From the NCBI RefSeq assembly GCF_004919045.1, contig NZ_SWDW01000003.1, positions 1 to 64,000 of the forward strand: 64,000 bases of DNA, given 5' to 3'. Position 1 is the first letter of the stretch. Each line of letters opens with the position of its first letter. This DNA is from Sinomonas albida (GTDB taxonomy: Bacteria; Actinomycetota; Actinomycetes; Actinomycetales; Micrococcaceae). Shown piece by piece: positions 33,475 through 42,787 of this stretch. The notes under the pieces were generated by a model, which was not told the origin of the DNA, did not search any database, and was given only the letters and a program-made list of their open reading frames with translations. The translations under genes and the position numbers were made by a program.

Positions 33475-34351
33475 CCCGAGCGCTCGGCACGGCCGAGCGG
33501 ATGCGGGCTTCGGCGTCGTCGATCGCCCGGGCGATCTGTTCCCCGGTGGCCCCGCGGGCCACGCTGAACTTGGCGCCCACGAGGAGCTCCTCGGGGCCGA
33601 GGTGCATGGTCCGAAGGTGGATGATGCGCGTCCCGTCGCTCGTGAGGGCGGCCTCGATCCTCGCAAGGTCCTCGGCCCCAGCGGATTCCCCGAGCAGGAG
33701 CGAGCTCGTCTCGAGCGCGAGCACGGCCGCGATGCCCACGAGCAGGAGGCCGATGAGCCCCGTTCCGAGGGCGTCCCACACGCCGCTGCCGGTGGCCAGC
33801 GTGAGCGAGACGCCGAACAGGGCGCACACGAGGCCGATGAGCGCGCCGAAGTCCTCGAGCAGCACGACCGGCAGCTCGGGCTGCTTGGCGGTGCGGATGA
33901 ACGAGACCCAGCTCTGGCCGCCGCGGAACGGACGCGCCTCCCGCAGGCCCGTCCTGAATGAGAAGCCCTCCGCGGCGATCGAGCCGACGAGGATCGCGAG
34001 CGGCACCCACCACCACGGCCCCTCGATGCCGTGGGGGTGCTGGAGCTTCTCCCACGCTTCGAAGAGCGCGAACAGGCCGCCCACACTGAACAGCACGATC
34101 GAGACGATGAACGCGTAGATGTACCGTTCGCGGCCGTAGCCGAACGGATGCTGCGGACTCGCCGCGCGCGAGGCCCGCTTCCCCCCGACGAGCAGGAGGA
34201 CCTGGTTCCCCGAGTCCGCGACCGAGTGGATCGCCTCCGCGAGCATGGACGACGACGCCGTGAGCGCGAACGCGACGAACTTCATCGTCGCGATCGCGAG
34301 GTTGGCGCCGAGCGCCGCGACGACTGCCTTGGTTCCCCCGCCTGCTGACAT
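33413..34351 (-). CDS. Cation diffusion facilitator transporter
   Basis: A 312-residue CDF family exporter, probably for divalent metals. The first metal site is in AEAIHSVADSGNQVLLL; the second half-site reads LLEDFGALIG, where many CDF proteins have HxxxD, so the site composition (EDxxA) resembles the ZNT9-like branch. Five to six hydrophobic helices precede a C-terminal cytoplasmic domain (about 230-305). The ATG at 34351 (MSAGGGTK) fits homologous starts. Metal specificity is not predictable. Confidence 0.85.
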   Translation of the reverse strand: MSAGGGTKAVVAALGANLAIATMKFVAFALTASSSMLAEAIHSVADSGNQVLLLVGGKRASRAASPQHPFGYGRERYIYAFIVSIVLFSVGGLFALFEAWEKLQHPHGIEGPWWWVPLAILVGSIAAEGFSFRTGLREARPFRGGQSWVSFIRTAKQPELPVVLLEDFGALIGLVCALFGVSLTLATGSGVWDALGTGLIGLLLVGIAAVLALETSSLLLGESAGAEDLARIEAALTSDGTRIIHLRTMHLGPEELLVGAKFSVARGATGEQIARAIDDAEARIRSAVPSARVIYLEPDIPRSEQRGDPAIR

Positions 34352-34361
34352 ACGTGCGAAT

Positions 34362-35384
34362 CTACCGGGTCGGCCGCCCACGGCGTTGGGCCCGCGCACT
34401 CGCATAGAGGCACACCGTCGCTGCGGTCCCGACGTTGAGGCTCTCCGCATCGCCGTAGATGGGCACGGCGACGCGCGCGTCCGCCAGGCCGAGCTCGGCG
34501 TCGGAGAGCCCCTGGGCCTCGTTGCCGAAGAGCCACGCCGTGGGCGCCTCGAGCGCGTACGACGGCGCCTCCTCGCGGTGGGGGGACGAGGTCGCCTCTG
34601 GCGCGGCCTCCCCTGCCGAAGCGGGGTCGGGGTTGTCTCCGCCGGACGCCTCGCCGGGCCGCAGATCCGCGAGGCGGCGGCCGGCGCTCTCGTCCTGGAG
34701 CGCGTCGAGATCGACCGTCCCGTACCCGTCTGCCGCGAGCACGCCGATTCCGGCGGCCCGGAGCTCCTCGGCCAGCGCGGCCGAGTCGGTGCCGATGACG
34801 AACGGGACGTGGAACAGCGAGCCGGCGGTGCTGCGGACGGTCTTGGGGTTGTACGGGTCCACGCTGCCCTCGGTGAAGATCACCGCGTCCGCCCCGGCCG
34901 CATCGGCCGCCCGCAGGATGGTCCCCGCGTTGCCGGGATCCTGCACCCGGCAGAGGACGCTGACGAGCCGCGGCCCCCGGTTCAGGACCTCGGCCAGCGA
35001 GACGTCGAGCTGGCGGCAGACGGCCACGATGCCCTGGGGATTCACCGTGTCCGCCATCGCGGCGAGCACTCCCTCCGTCGCGAGCCGGAGCGTCCCATTC
35101 GCCCGGGCGAGGGCCTCGAGCTCGGGATACCGCTCGAGGCACGCGGCACTCGCGTAGACCTCCGTGACGAGCCGGGGCCCGCCGTCGTCCGCGTCCGCAA
35201 CCTGGGCGTCGAGGCGCAGGGCCTCGCGGGCAGCCTGCGGGCCCTCCGCGAGGAACAGTCCGCGGCGCATGCGCGCCGACCGCTGCGCGAGCTTGGCCAC
35301 GTCGCGCACGCGGTCCGCGCGCGGATTCGTCATGGTCTCGGCGCTTGCCGCGGTATGCGAGTCGGGGCGGTGCGATGAAGTCAC
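34362..35384 (-). CDS. TrmH/SpoU-family RNA methyltransferase
   Basis: A 340-residue SAM-dependent 2'-O-methyltransferase of the SPOUT class, probably acting on 23S rRNA. The knotted-domain motifs are present: VQDPGNAGTILRAADAAG near residues 146-163, FGNEAQGLS, and VPIYGDAESLNVGTAATVCLY at the end. An acidic Pro/Ala-rich insertion (about 234-268) interrupts the catalytic domain. The GTG at 35384 has a good ribosome-binding site (AAGGTAGG); an ATG at 35333 would remove 17 residues. It follows rplT on the same strand, as in many actinobacteria. Confidence 0.88.
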   Translation of the reverse strand: MTSSHRPDSHTAASAETMTNPRADRVRDVAKLAQRSARMRRGLFLAEGPQAAREALRLDAQVADADDGGPRLVTEVYASAACLERYPELEALARANGTLRLATEGVLAAMADTVNPQGIVAVCRQLDVSLAEVLNRGPRLVSVLCRVQDPGNAGTILRAADAAGADAVIFTEGSVDPYNPKTVRSTAGSLFHVPFVIGTDSAALAEELRAAGIGVLAADGYGTVDLDALQDESAGRRLADLRPGEASGGDNPDPASAGEAAPEATSSPHREEAPSYALEAPTAWLFGNEAQGLSDAELGLADARVAVPIYGDAESLNVGTAATVCLYASARAQRRGRPTR

Positions 35385-35401
35385 TGACCTACCTTAAACC
35401 G

Positions 35402-35435
35402 ACCGCCCGCACTGCCGAGGGGCAATGCGGGCGGT
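35402..35435 (-). terminator. Terminator after rplT
   Basis: A 15-base inverted repeat (35402-35416 with 35421-35435, one mismatch pair) with a 4-base loop lies 22 bases after the rplT stop. On the minus strand it is followed by CGGTTTAAGG. It probably ends the infC-rpmI-rplT transcript just before the methyltransferase gene. Confidence 0.65.
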
Positions 35436-35457
35436 TGGAAAGTTGCGCTGGCGAAGG

Positions 35458-35844
35458 TTACTTCGCGGCGACCGGAGCGTTGACGTCCGAGGGGAGCGCC
35501 TTCTTGGCGACCTCGACGAGCGCCGCGAATGCGGCAGCATCGGAGACGGCGAGCTCGGCGAGCATGCGGCGGTCAACCTCCACCTCAGCGGCCTTGAGGC
35601 CCTGGATGAGGCGGTTGTAGGTCAGGCCGTTGGCGCGGGCGGCAGCGTTGATGCGCTGGATCCAGAGGCGACGGAAGTCACCCTTGCGCTTGTGACGGTC
35701 CTGGTAGCTGTACACGAACGAGTGGAGCAGCTGCTCCTTCGCCTTGCGGTACAGACGCGAACGCTGGCCCCGGTAGCCGGAGGCCCGGTCGAGGACGGTA
35801 CGGCGCTTCTTGTGGGCGTTGACTGCCCGCTTCACACGTGCCAT
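35458..35844 (-). CDS. rplT: 50S ribosomal protein L20
   Basis: A 128-residue ribosomal protein that binds 23S rRNA early in 50S assembly. The family start [18 protein letters not shown] and the region [17 protein letters not shown] are unmistakable. It is the third gene of the infC-rpmI-rplT operon, 39 bases after rpmI. L20 often represses its own operon in other bacteria; the hairpins between infC and rpmI could be relevant. Confidence 0.97.
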   Translation of the reverse strand: MARVKRAVNAHKKRRTVLDRASGYRGQRSRLYRKAKEQLLHSFVYSYQDRHKRKGDFRRLWIQRINAAARANGLTYNRLIQGLKAAEVEVDRRMLAELAVSDAAAFAALVEVAKKALPSDVNAPVAAK

Positions 35845-35883
35845 GTGAATACTCCTTTAGAAAATCGTGGCTGCGGAACTAAT

Positions 35884-36078
35884 TCAGATGCCGAGCATCC
35901 GCTTGATGACCTTGGCATCACCCTTGGCCACGATCTTGTCTGCGTGGAGACGGCGCGTGAGCGTCGTGGGCTTGTGCTCGAGGTAGTGGCGGCGGTTGGC
36001 CTGCTGGCGCTTGAGCTTGCCGGAGCCGGTCAGCTTGAAGCGCTTCTTGGCGCCACTGTGGGTCTTCATCTTCGGCAT
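35884..36078 (-). CDS. rpmI: 50S ribosomal protein L35
   Basis: A 64-residue basic protein, [20 protein letters not shown] at the N-terminus, diagnostic for L35. It sits between infC and rplT, the universal order of this operon. Length is normal. Confidence 0.97.
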   Translation of the reverse strand: MPKMKTHSGAKKRFKLTGSGKLKRQQANRRHYLEHKPTTLTRRLHADKIVAKGDAKVIKRMLGI

Positions 36079-36128
36079 AGGAACCGTTTCCCTTCGCTTC
36101 CCGCGGCACGTGGCCGCGGCTTCTCTGA

Positions 36129-36186
36129 CGGCCCGCTCTCGCGGGCCGACTGGTGGTACTGCGTGCCGGTCAGACCGGCACGCAGT
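36129..36186 (-). promoter_or_regulatory. Two tandem strong hairpins between infC and rpmI
   Basis: Two perfect inverted repeats lie side by side: an 8-bp stem with TCTC loop (36129-36148) and a 13-bp stem with a 3-base loop (36158-36170 with 36174-36186). The second begins only 4 bases after the infC stop. Neither is followed by a T run on the minus strand. They may be RNA-processing or protein-binding structures that set the ratio of IF-3 to L35/L20. Confidence 0.5.
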
Positions 36187-36189
36187 GGA

Positions 36190-37347
36190 CTAGTTGCCTC
36201 GGCGTCCAGACGACCGCGGCGCGGCCGGCTTGGGAGCCGAGGATCCCGGCCGCGGGGCACCCGGCTTCGGGGCCTGCGGACGGGGTGCCGAGGGCTTCGG
36301 CGCTGCAGGCTTCGCAGCCTCAGCCGGCCGAGGTGCCTGCGGGCGCGGAACCGGCTTCGCAGACTCCTTCGCCGTGGCCGCCTGCTTCGGCTCGCTCGCC
36401 GTCGCGGCAGGCGCCTCCGCCTTCGCGGCGGGTGCCTTGGCCGGCGCGGCTGCGGGAGCCTTGGCGGCGGGGGCCTTGGCTGCCGGAGCCTGAGCCTTGG
36501 AGGCCTGGGCCTTCGGAGCCGCTGCCGCCGGGGTCTCGGCCTCAGCAGTCTCGACCTCAGCGGTCTCGGCGACCTCCGCCTCGACCTCAGGGGTCTCGAC
36601 CTCAGCCGTCTCAGTCTCAGGGGCTTCGACCTCCGTGGACTGAACCTCTGCGGCCTCGGTCTCGGCTGCCTCGTCCGTCTGGCCTGCGGCCCGCAGGAAG
36701 TCGGCGGGAAGCGCGTCTCCGAGCGACTGCGTCAACGGTGCATTGTCGGCCGTGACGCCGCCCGCCTTGGCGGCTTCCGCCTTGGCCTTGTCCGAGGCGC
36801 GCTGGGCTGCGCGACGGGCCTCGGCCTTCGCCTCCGCCTTGTTCTTGAGCGGTCCGATGACCATGACCATGTTGCGCCCATCGATGCGCGGAGTGGACTC
36901 GATCGCACCGACCTCGGCGACGTCGTCTGCGAAGCGCTGGAGGAGGCGGATGCCCATCTCCGGACGCTGCTGCTCACGACCGCGGAACTGGATCATGGCC
37001 TTGACCTTGTCCCCGGCGCCGAGGAAGCGGAGCGCATGGCCCTTCTTCGTCTCGTAGTCGTGGGTGTCGATCTTGAGGCGGAAGCGAATCTCCTTGAGAA
37101 CCGTGTTCGTCTGGTTCTTGCGGGCCTCGCGAGCCTTGACCGCGGCCTCGTACTTGTACTTGCCGAAATCCATCAGCTTGCACACCGGCGGTTTCGCCTG
37201 GGGTGCAACTTCAACGAGATCGAGATCGGACTCGGCCGCCAGACGCAGAGCGTCCTCGATACGAACGATGCCGACCTGCTCACCGGCAGGCCCTACGAGG
37301 CGAACCTCGGGGACGCGGATTCGCTCATTGATGCGTGGTTCGCTAAT
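36190..37347 (-). CDS. infC: Translation initiation factor IF-3 with long low-complexity tail
   Basis: Binds the 30S subunit and checks start-codon selection. The first 185 residues or so are standard IF-3: [20 protein letters not shown] at the start, [14 protein letters not shown], then the C-terminal domain with [16 protein letters not shown] and [11 protein letters not shown]. About 190 extra residues follow: an acidic stretch rich in E, T and V, then Ala/Lys/Pro repeats (KAPAAKAP), then a basic Pro/Arg/Lys end. The most likely start is ATT at 37347, with GAGGAG exactly seven bases upstream, the unusual AUU start known from infC of other bacteria. Longer readings up to 37413 lack support. 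It heads the infC-rpmI-rplT operon. Confidence 0.92.
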   Translation of the reverse strand: MSEPRINERIRVPEVRLVGPAGEQVGIVRIEDALRLAAESDLDLVEVAPQAKPPVCKLMDFGKYKYEAAVKAREARKNQTNTVLKEIRFRLKIDTHDYETKKGHALRFLGAGDKVKAMIQFRGREQQRPEMGIRLLQRFADDVAEVGAIESTPRIDGRNMVMVIGPLKNKAEAKAEARRAAQRASDKAKAEAAKAGGVTADNAPLTQSLGDALPADFLRAAGQTDEAAETEAAEVQSTEVEAPETETAEVETPEVEAEVAETAEVETAEAETPAAAAPKAQASKAQAPAAKAPAAKAPAAAPAKAPAAKAEAPAATASEPKQAATAKESAKPVPRPQAPRPAEAAKPAAPKPSAPRPQAPKPGAPRPGSSAPKPAAPRSSGRRGN

Positions 37348-37393
37348 GTTCAAGCTCCTCAAGTAGTCAAGGATGGCCCCGACAACGAGGAAG

Positions 37394-37421
37394 GCCCCCG
37401 ATTGCCGGCGCAATCGGAGGC
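37394..37421 (-). promoter_or_regulatory. infC leader hairpin
   Basis: A 12-bp stem with a 4-base loop in the infC 5' leader, 47-74 bases before the start codon. Eleven pairs are Watson-Crick; the remaining one is G-U on the minus-strand RNA but a mismatch on the plus strand, which argues for an RNA structure of the infC transcript. Confidence 0.45.
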
Positions 37422-37582
37422 CTCAGAGGTCAGCGCGCTCTTGGGCGCAGCGTCCGGTCGCGGTGGATTCCGCGCCGGCCGACCTGAGTACCCGGCAGCA
37501 ATGCTTTCCTGAAGAATTCATCCTCAGGCGATCTGCACGCCGACGCGGGTGGGAGAGAACTCCGCTTGCAAACTGTCAGTCA

Positions 37583-37588
37583 AGTATA
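37583..37588 (-). promoter_or_regulatory. Possible -10 of the infC operon
   Basis: TATACT on the minus strand, about 240 bases upstream of the infC start, in an AT-richer patch between infC and the divergent DUF1844 gene. No good -35 is visible, so this is tentative. Confidence 0.3.
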
Positions 37589-37673
37589 CAGGGTCACGAC
37601 GCATGCCAGTGACCACCGCGTGGGAGGCACGCGGAATAACGACTTCCAGTCGGTCTATGCCAAGCTTATCAGC

Positions 37674-38042
37674 ATGACTGATCAGACCCTGCCCTCGACC
37701 ACTGAGCCCGATGTGAGCGCCGAAGTCCGCGACATCGCGGAGGTCGCCGCGGTCGAAGTGATCACGACGACGGCGGTGCACCTCATGAGCGCCGCGGCGG
37801 TCAAGGTGGGGCTCGCCGAGGGCCCCGACGGCGAGGCTCTCAAGGACCTCGACGAGGCGCGCAAGCTCATCACCGCACTCGCCGGCCTCGTCACCGCGGC
37901 CGCGCCTGAGATCGGCTCTCAGCACGCCGCGCCGCTCCGCGACGGCCTCCGCTCGCTCCAGCTCGCGTTCCGTGAGGCTTCCCTCATCGCGGACGAGCCG
38001 GGCAAGGGTCCCGGCGAGAAGTACACGGGCCCGGTCAACTAG
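37674..38042 (+). CDS. DUF1844 domain protein
   Basis: A 122-residue small acidic protein of unknown function, divergent from infC, a position it keeps in many actinobacteria. The core EVAAVEVITTTAVHLMSAAAVKVGLAEG is predicted helical and amphipathic, followed by LDEARKLITALAGLV. The ATG at 37674 (MTDQTLPS) is the most likely start. No enzymatic motif is seen. After its stop, GC-rich inverted repeats (about 38050-38097) probably act as a terminator shared with the convergent MFS gene. Confidence 0.85.
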   Translation: MTDQTLPSTTEPDVSAEVRDIAEVAAVEVITTTAVHLMSAAAVKVGLAEGPDGEALKDLDEARKLITALAGLVTAAAPEIGSQHAAPLRDGLRSLQLAFREASLIADEPGKGPGEKYTGPVN

Positions 38043-38161
38043 CAACCCCGCCACCGGCCGCCGATCGGCGCGAGACCGCGCCGGCGGCCGACCGGTAGCC
38101 GACGCTAAGCCGACGCCAAGCCGGCCGCCACGTCGGGCGGCCGAGCGAAGCTGCCGCCGCG

Positions 38162-39469
38162 CTAACCCGCCAAAGTGCGGCGCCGCCGTCGGACGCCCTG
38201 CGCCACGAGCCCCGCCGCACACAGCACCACTCCCCCGACGCCGATCCCCACGAACCCCGCCCAGGGGCCCCCAGCGTCGATCATGAGCCCCGTGAAAGGC
38301 GAGCCGAGCGCCGTCCCCGCCGTCAGCGCGGAGCCGTACCAGCCCATGGCCTCGCCGCGCCGCTTCTCCTCGACGAGCGCGGCCACGGCCTCTGATGCGG
38401 CCGCGAGCGTCGGCGCGCACAGGAGCCCCGCCCCGAGGGACAGGAGGCTCAGCGACCAGACATCGGTCGCAAAGCCCATCGGCACGGTGAGCGCAGACAT
38501 GAGCAGAAGCAGGACCAGCGGATGGATCCGCACGGTCATGGCCCCGTAGACGACTCCGCCGACGAGGGACGAAAGGCACCACGCGAAGAACACGAAGCCG
38601 AGCTGCTCGCCCTGCCCGTGCCCGCGCAGGACGGCGACGATTCCCACGTCCGTCCCCGAGAGGACCATCCCGGCGCCGGCCGCCACCACGAGGATCACCG
38701 CGACGCCCACGGTCACCCAGCCGAGCCCGCCGCGCGCACGGCCGAGGAGCCTGCGGAGGCCTGACGCGCCGTCCGCCTGACCGGCCGCCACCTCCGCGGG
38801 CGCCGCGCTCTCGGCCGACTCGAGGCTCGAGGCGACGTCGTCGCGATCCGTGGACGGCGCCATCCCGCCCGCGACGGAGCCGGGCTGACCCGAACGCGTC
38901 GGCGGGTTGAACCACACGAGAGCGAGACCCGCGAGCGAGGCCGAGATGCCAACGGCCGTGATGCCGATCGTGGTGGAGAGCTGAACGGCGACGAGCGCGG
39001 CGGCCGCGGGGCCCACCATGAACGTGACCTCCGTGCCGATCGAGTCGAGCGCGAAGGCCGTTCGCCGCTGCTCGGCCGTGGTCATGACACCGAGCGACTG
39101 CCGCACGACCGAGAAGATCGGCAGCGAGAAGACCCCGCCGACCAGCGCAGCGACGAGCAGCCCCGGATAGTTGAGGTGCGGTGCGACAGACCAGACCACC
39201 GCCTCCGCGACGATGGACGGAATGAGCGCCACGCGGAGTCCGGCGGTGTCGACGCGCCTCCCGCGCCACGGCGCGCCGAGCGCGATCCCGATCGTGAGCA
39301 GGGCGGCCACTGCCCCCGCGGCACCGTAGCCCAGGCCCAGCGTCTGCACGACGTGCAGCGTGAGGAGCACGCCGGCGGCGGAGTGCGGCAGGCGTGCGAC
39401 CATCGCGACAAGCAGCAGATTCCGTACCGGGCGGCGTCGCCACAGTTGCCCGTACAGGGCGAAATCCAT
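38162..39469 (-). CDS. MFS transporter
   Basis: A 435-residue major facilitator with about 12 hydrophobic helices; the start MDFALYGQLWRRRPVRNLLLVAMVARLP suits small actinobacterial exporters. A hydrophilic central loop (about residues 195-235) is rich in Ala, Ser and acidic residues. The ATG at 39469 is preferred over the upstream extension. The substrate is unknown. It converges with the DUF1844 gene. Confidence 0.85.
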   Translation of the reverse strand: MDFALYGQLWRRRPVRNLLLVAMVARLPHSAAGVLLTLHVVQTLGLGYGAAGAVAALLTIGIALGAPWRGRRVDTAGLRVALIPSIVAEAVVWSVAPHLNYPGLLVAALVGGVFSLPIFSVVRQSLGVMTTAEQRRTAFALDSIGTEVTFMVGPAAAALVAVQLSTTIGITAVGISASLAGLALVWFNPPTRSGQPGSVAGGMAPSTDRDDVASSLESAESAAPAEVAAGQADGASGLRRLLGRARGGLGWVTVGVAVILVVAAGAGMVLSGTDVGIVAVLRGHGQGEQLGFVFFAWCLSSLVGGVVYGAMTVRIHPLVLLLLMSALTVPMGFATDVWSLSLLSLGAGLLCAPTLAAASEAVAALVEEKRRGEAMGWYGSALTAGTALGSPFTGLMIDAGGPWAGFVGIGVGGVVLCAAGLVAQGVRRRRRTLAG

Positions 39470-39515
39470 CGATCCCCCTTTGAGGCCGCGCACTCCGCCT
39501 TATGGCGGGGGCGGC

Positions 39516-40412
39516 TCAGTCCCCGAACGCTCGGAGGGAGATCTCGATGGAGTCCACAGCCTCTGCGAAGCGTTCGCTGCCGGCGAGTCGGCCGTTCAGC
39601 TCTGTCACCATTTCACGCAGTGCGTCGGCTGGCAAGCCAGGCGCGAGCTCGAGCACGATCCGAAGTTCGGGCCCCGGACCGCCGCCGGGCACGACGCGAC
39701 CCGCGCGGTCGCGCGTCGCCACGCCCTTGCCGGGTTCGAGCCGTGCGGCACGGACCGGCTCAAGGTCTTCGATGACTTCGGAGACCACCTCGGCGAGCGA
39801 GGCGTCCCGGTACGACGGCGTCCATGGCCGCTGCTGGGCGAGCGCCCACACGGCGGGGCGGCGCAGCACGAACGTGACGTCGGCGCCCGGATCGATGACG
39901 AGGAGCTCGGCGCCCTCCGAGACGGCCGAAAGCGCGGCACGCGGGGCGAAGACCGCGACGGGACGCGCCTCGGCGTGCCAGGCCTCGAGCCGCGCGACCG
40001 ACGTGAAGACCGGGAGCGCCTTGCGCCCGTCCGGCGCGGTGAGGGTCACGAGGGCCATGTCGGCCTCCTTGTCCTCGGCGAAGCCGTGGGCGCCGAGGGC
40101 TCCCTCAGCGAGCGAGGCCACCACTGGAACGAAGACCCGCGCGGTCGCGAGCGACGCGAAGACTGCCTCTTCGGTCCCCGCCCCGGTGCCGCCCCCGGCC
40201 TCGCCCGAGGCGAGTGCCGCGATGGCGGCCTCGACGCCGGGGTCGGCCGCGCCGTCGTCCGCATCGAACTGATGCAGGGAGTTCCCCTCGCCGGAGAGGT
40301 CCCGCCCCGCCCACGGCTGGCCCGCGGAGTCGGAACGCTCCCCCGCACGCGCGAGCGCCGCGGCGATGTGCCCCGGGAGATGACGCGGCGCGGGGGCGCC
40401 TTCTGTGTCCAT
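39516..40412 (-). CDS. SseB family protein
   Basis: A 298-residue protein with the SseB N-terminal domain in the middle (about 80-200: VFVPVVASL, ADMALVTLTAPDGRKALPVFTSV, RAALSAVSEGAELLVIDPG). The role of SseB-like proteins in actinobacteria is unknown; the name comes from a virulence-associated enterobacterial protein. It starts one base after the priA stop, so it is cotranscribed with the histidine genes. Confidence 0.82.
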   Translation of the reverse strand: MDTEGAPAPRHLPGHIAAALARAGERSDSAGQPWAGRDLSGEGNSLHQFDADDGAADPGVEAAIAALASGEAGGGTGAGTEEAVFASLATARVFVPVVASLAEGALGAHGFAEDKEADMALVTLTAPDGRKALPVFTSVARLEAWHAEARPVAVFAPRAALSAVSEGAELLVIDPGADVTFVLRRPAVWALAQQRPWTPSYRDASLAEVVSEVIEDLEPVRAARLEPGKGVATRDRAGRVVPGGGPGPELRIVLELAPGLPADALREMVTELNGRLAGSERFAEAVDSIEISLRAFGD

Positions 40413-40413
40413 G

Positions 40414-41154
40414 TCAGCGGCGGCCAGCGACGTCGAGCGCCTCGGGGAGCGTGAACTTGCCCGCGTAGAGCGCCTTGCCCACGATCGCTCCCTCGACGCC
40501 GAGCGGCACGAGTTCGCGCAGGGTGCGCAGATCGTCGAGGCTCGAGATGCCCCCCGACGCGACGACGGGCTTCTTCGTCCGCTCGCACATCTGCTGGAGG
40601 AGCTCGACGTTCGGCCCGCGGAGGGTGCCGTCCTTCGTCACGTCGGTGACGACGTAGCGCGCGCAGCCAGCGTCCTCAAGGCGGGCGAGCACCTCCCAGA
40701 GGTCGCCGCCCTCCTTCGTCCAGCCGCGCGCGGCGAGCGTCGTGCCGCGCACGTCGAGGCCGACGGCGATGCGGTCGCCGTAGCGCTCGATCGCGCGCGC
40801 CGTCCACGCCGGGTCCTCGAGCGCCGCGGTACCGAGATTGACTCGAGCGGCCCCGAGCTCGAGCGCGGCGTCGAGGGACGCGTCGTCGCGGATGCCGCCG
40901 GAGAGCTCGACCTTGACGGAGAGCTGGTTCACGACGTCGGCGAGCAGTTCGCGGTTGCTCCCGCGACCGAACGCCGCGTCGAGGTCCACGAGATGGACCC
41001 ACTCGGCGCCGTCGTTCTGCCAGGCGAGCGCAGCGTCGAGCGGGGCGCCGTAGCTCGTCTCGCTGCCGGCCTCGCCCTGGACGAGCCGCACGGCCTGGCC
41101 GTCCGCGACGTCGACGGCGGGAAGGAGTTCGAGGATGGGCTCCACACTGGTCAT
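40414..41154 (-). CDS. priA: Bifunctional HisA/TrpF isomerase PriA
   Basis: A 246-residue beta/alpha barrel isomerase. In actinobacteria PriA does both the HisA step of histidine synthesis and the TrpF step of tryptophan synthesis. The sequence has [23 protein letters not shown] at the start with the catalytic aspartate (D15), LVDLDAAFG, and [14 protein letters not shown] with the second catalytic aspartate. I call it PriA from its actinobacterial setting and sequence pattern; the dual activity is inferred. Confidence 0.93.
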   Translation of the reverse strand: MTSVEPILELLPAVDVADGQAVRLVQGEAGSETSYGAPLDAALAWQNDGAEWVHLVDLDAAFGRGSNRELLADVVNQLSVKVELSGGIRDDASLDAALELGAARVNLGTAALEDPAWTARAIERYGDRIAVGLDVRGTTLAARGWTKEGGDLWEVLARLEDAGCARYVVTDVTKDGTLRGPNVELLQQMCERTKKPVVASGGISSLDDLRTLRELVPLGVEGAIVGKALYAGKFTLPEALDVAGRR

Positions 41155-41194
41155 GGATGGTCTCCTTGTGGTCTGGCTTGAGGTGGTCAGGCGC

Positions 41195-41350
41195 TCAGGC
41201 CGATACGGTGAACAGATAGGCGGCGATGAGGGCTGCGACGGCGAGAACGCCGAACGAGATCCAGGTCCAGTTGGGCAGGCCCTGCCGCCGGAACGACACG
41301 ACGCCGCCGACGAGGAGCCCGGCGAGGCCGAACAGCAGCACGGACCACAT
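41195..41350 (-). CDS. 51-residue membrane microprotein in the his operon
   Basis: ATG at 41350 to TGA at 41195 encodes 51 residues with two hydrophobic helices: [20 protein letters not shown], then RRQGLPNW, then [19 protein letters not shown]. The start codon follows the hisH stop directly (TGAATG), so it is probably translated by coupling. It lies between hisH and priA on the same strand. The function is unknown; the two-helix hairpin with a basic turn suggests a small inner-membrane protein. It is short enough to be missed in routine annotation. Confidence 0.7.
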   Translation of the reverse strand: MWSVLLFGLAGLLVGGVVSFRRQGLPNWTWISFGVLAVAALIAAYLFTVSA

Positions 41351-42100
41351 TCAGGCGGCGGCCTTCGCCTTGAGGGACGAAACCCAGTTCCGCAGGAGGC
41401 GCGCCCCCGCGTCCCCCGACTTCTCGGGGTGGAACTGCGTCGCGCACAACGGGCCGTTCTCGACGGCCGCGATGAACGGCGCGCCGTGCTCCGACCACGT
41501 CACGAGCGGGGCGGCCATGCGCGGCTGGCTCACATCGAACTCCCACTTCTGCACGCCGTACGAGTGCACGAAGTAGAAGCGCTCCGACTCCACGCCCTCG
41601 AAGAGCCTCGAGCCCTCCGGCGCCGTGACCGTGTTCCAGCCCATGTGCGGCACCACGTCCGCGGGGAGGAGCTCGACGGAGCCCGGCCACTCGCCGAGGC
41701 CCTCGGACTCGACGCCGTGCTCGACGCCGCGCTCGAAAAGCACCTGGAGGCCCACGCAGATCGCGAGCACAGGCCGGCCGCCCGCGACGCGCCGGCCGAT
41801 GATGCGCGCACCGTCCACGGCCTTCAGTTCGTCCATGACCGTGGCGAACGCCCCGACGCCTGGGACGACCAGTCCGTCGGCGTTGAGCGCGTCCTCGGGC
41901 TTCGCGCTGAGGGTCACGGCAGCGCCTGCCCGCTCGAGCGCACGCACCGCCGAGCGAACGTTTCCGGAACCGTAGTCGAGGACCACCACGGTGGGCCGAC
42001 CCTCAGGGTCGGGAGCGGGACCGCCGAGGTTGCGGGCGTCGACGGCCACGCCGTCCTGCGGGCCCGGCGTCGTCGATCCGCCCGTCGGCGACGCCGTCAC
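41351..42100 (-). CDS. hisH: Imidazole glycerol phosphate synthase, glutaminase subunit
   Basis: A class I glutamine amidotransferase that feeds ammonia to HisF (not in this window). The 249-residue protein has [11 protein letters not shown] (near residue 39), the nucleophile cysteine in AICVGLQ and the His/Glu pair in TQFHPEKS. The first 35 or so residues are a non-conserved extension; a later start is possible. It overlaps the hisB stop by 4 bases. Confidence 0.95.
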   Translation of the reverse strand: MTASPTGGSTTPGPQDGVAVDARNLGGPAPDPEGRPTVVVLDYGSGNVRSAVRALERAGAAVTLSAKPEDALNADGLVVPGVGAFATVMDELKAVDGARIIGRRVAGGRPVLAICVGLQVLFERGVEHGVESEGLGEWPGSVELLPADVVPHMGWNTVTAPEGSRLFEGVESERFYFVHSYGVQKWEFDVSQPRMAAPLVTWSEHGAPFIAAVENGPLCATQFHPEKSGDAGARLLRNWVSSLKAKAAA

Positions 42101-42720
42101 AGGGCGCCCTTCGTGGACGGAATGGCGTCGCCGATCCGCGGGTCGGGTTCGATCGCAGCACGGAGCGCCCGCGCGAACGCCTTGAACTGCGCCTCGACGA
42201 TGTGGTGCGGGTCGCGGCCGGCGAGCACGCGCATGTGCAGGCAGATGCCCGAGTGGAGCGTGATGGCCTCGAAGACGTGGCGTGTGAGCGAGCCCGTGAA
42301 GTGCCCGCCGATGAGGTGGTACTCCTGGCCCTCAGGCTCGCCCGAGTGGACGAGGTACGGTCGGCCCGAGACGTCGACGACGGCGTGGGCGAGGGCCTCG
42401 TCGAGCGGCACCGTGGCCTCGCCGAAGCGGCGGATCCCCGCCTTCGTGCCGAGCGCCTCCCTGAGCACCTCGCCGAACGTGATCGCGATGTCCTCCACGG
42501 TGTGGTGGACGTCGATGTGCGTGTCCCCCGTGGCCTTGACGGTCAGGTCAATGAGCGAGTGCTTCGAGAGCGCCGTGAGCATGTGGTCGTAGAACGGCAC
42601 GCTGCTGGAGATGTCCGAGCGGCCAGTCCCGTCGAGATTGATCTCGACCAGGACCGACGATTCCGACGTCGTGCGCTCCATCCGCGCCGTGCGCGGCGCG
42701 GTCTGCAGCTGGGTGCTCAT
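42097..42720 (-). CDS. hisB: Imidazoleglycerol-phosphate dehydratase
   Basis: A 207-residue manganese-dependent dehydratase. Metal-binding histidine motifs [11 protein letters not shown] and [12 protein letters not shown] are present, with the family core [16 protein letters not shown]. It is the single-function form usual outside enterobacteria. The ATG at 42720 (MSTQLQTA) is preferred over upstream extension. It lies 67 bases after hisC. Confidence 0.96.
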   Translation of the reverse strand: MSTQLQTAPRTARMERTTSESSVLVEINLDGTGRSDISSSVPFYDHMLTALSKHSLIDLTVKATGDTHIDVHHTVEDIAITFGEVLREALGTKAGIRRFGEATVPLDEALAHAVVDVSGRPYLVHSGEPEGQEYHLIGGHFTGSLTRHVFEAITLHSGICLHMRVLAGRDPHHIVEAQFKAFARALRAAIEPDPRIGDAIPSTKGAL

Positions 42721-42787
42721 GCCTGTCCGTCCTTCTGTGGGGCGACTGCGGGGGCCTAACCATTCTAGGCGGGTCGTGCGCTGGTTC

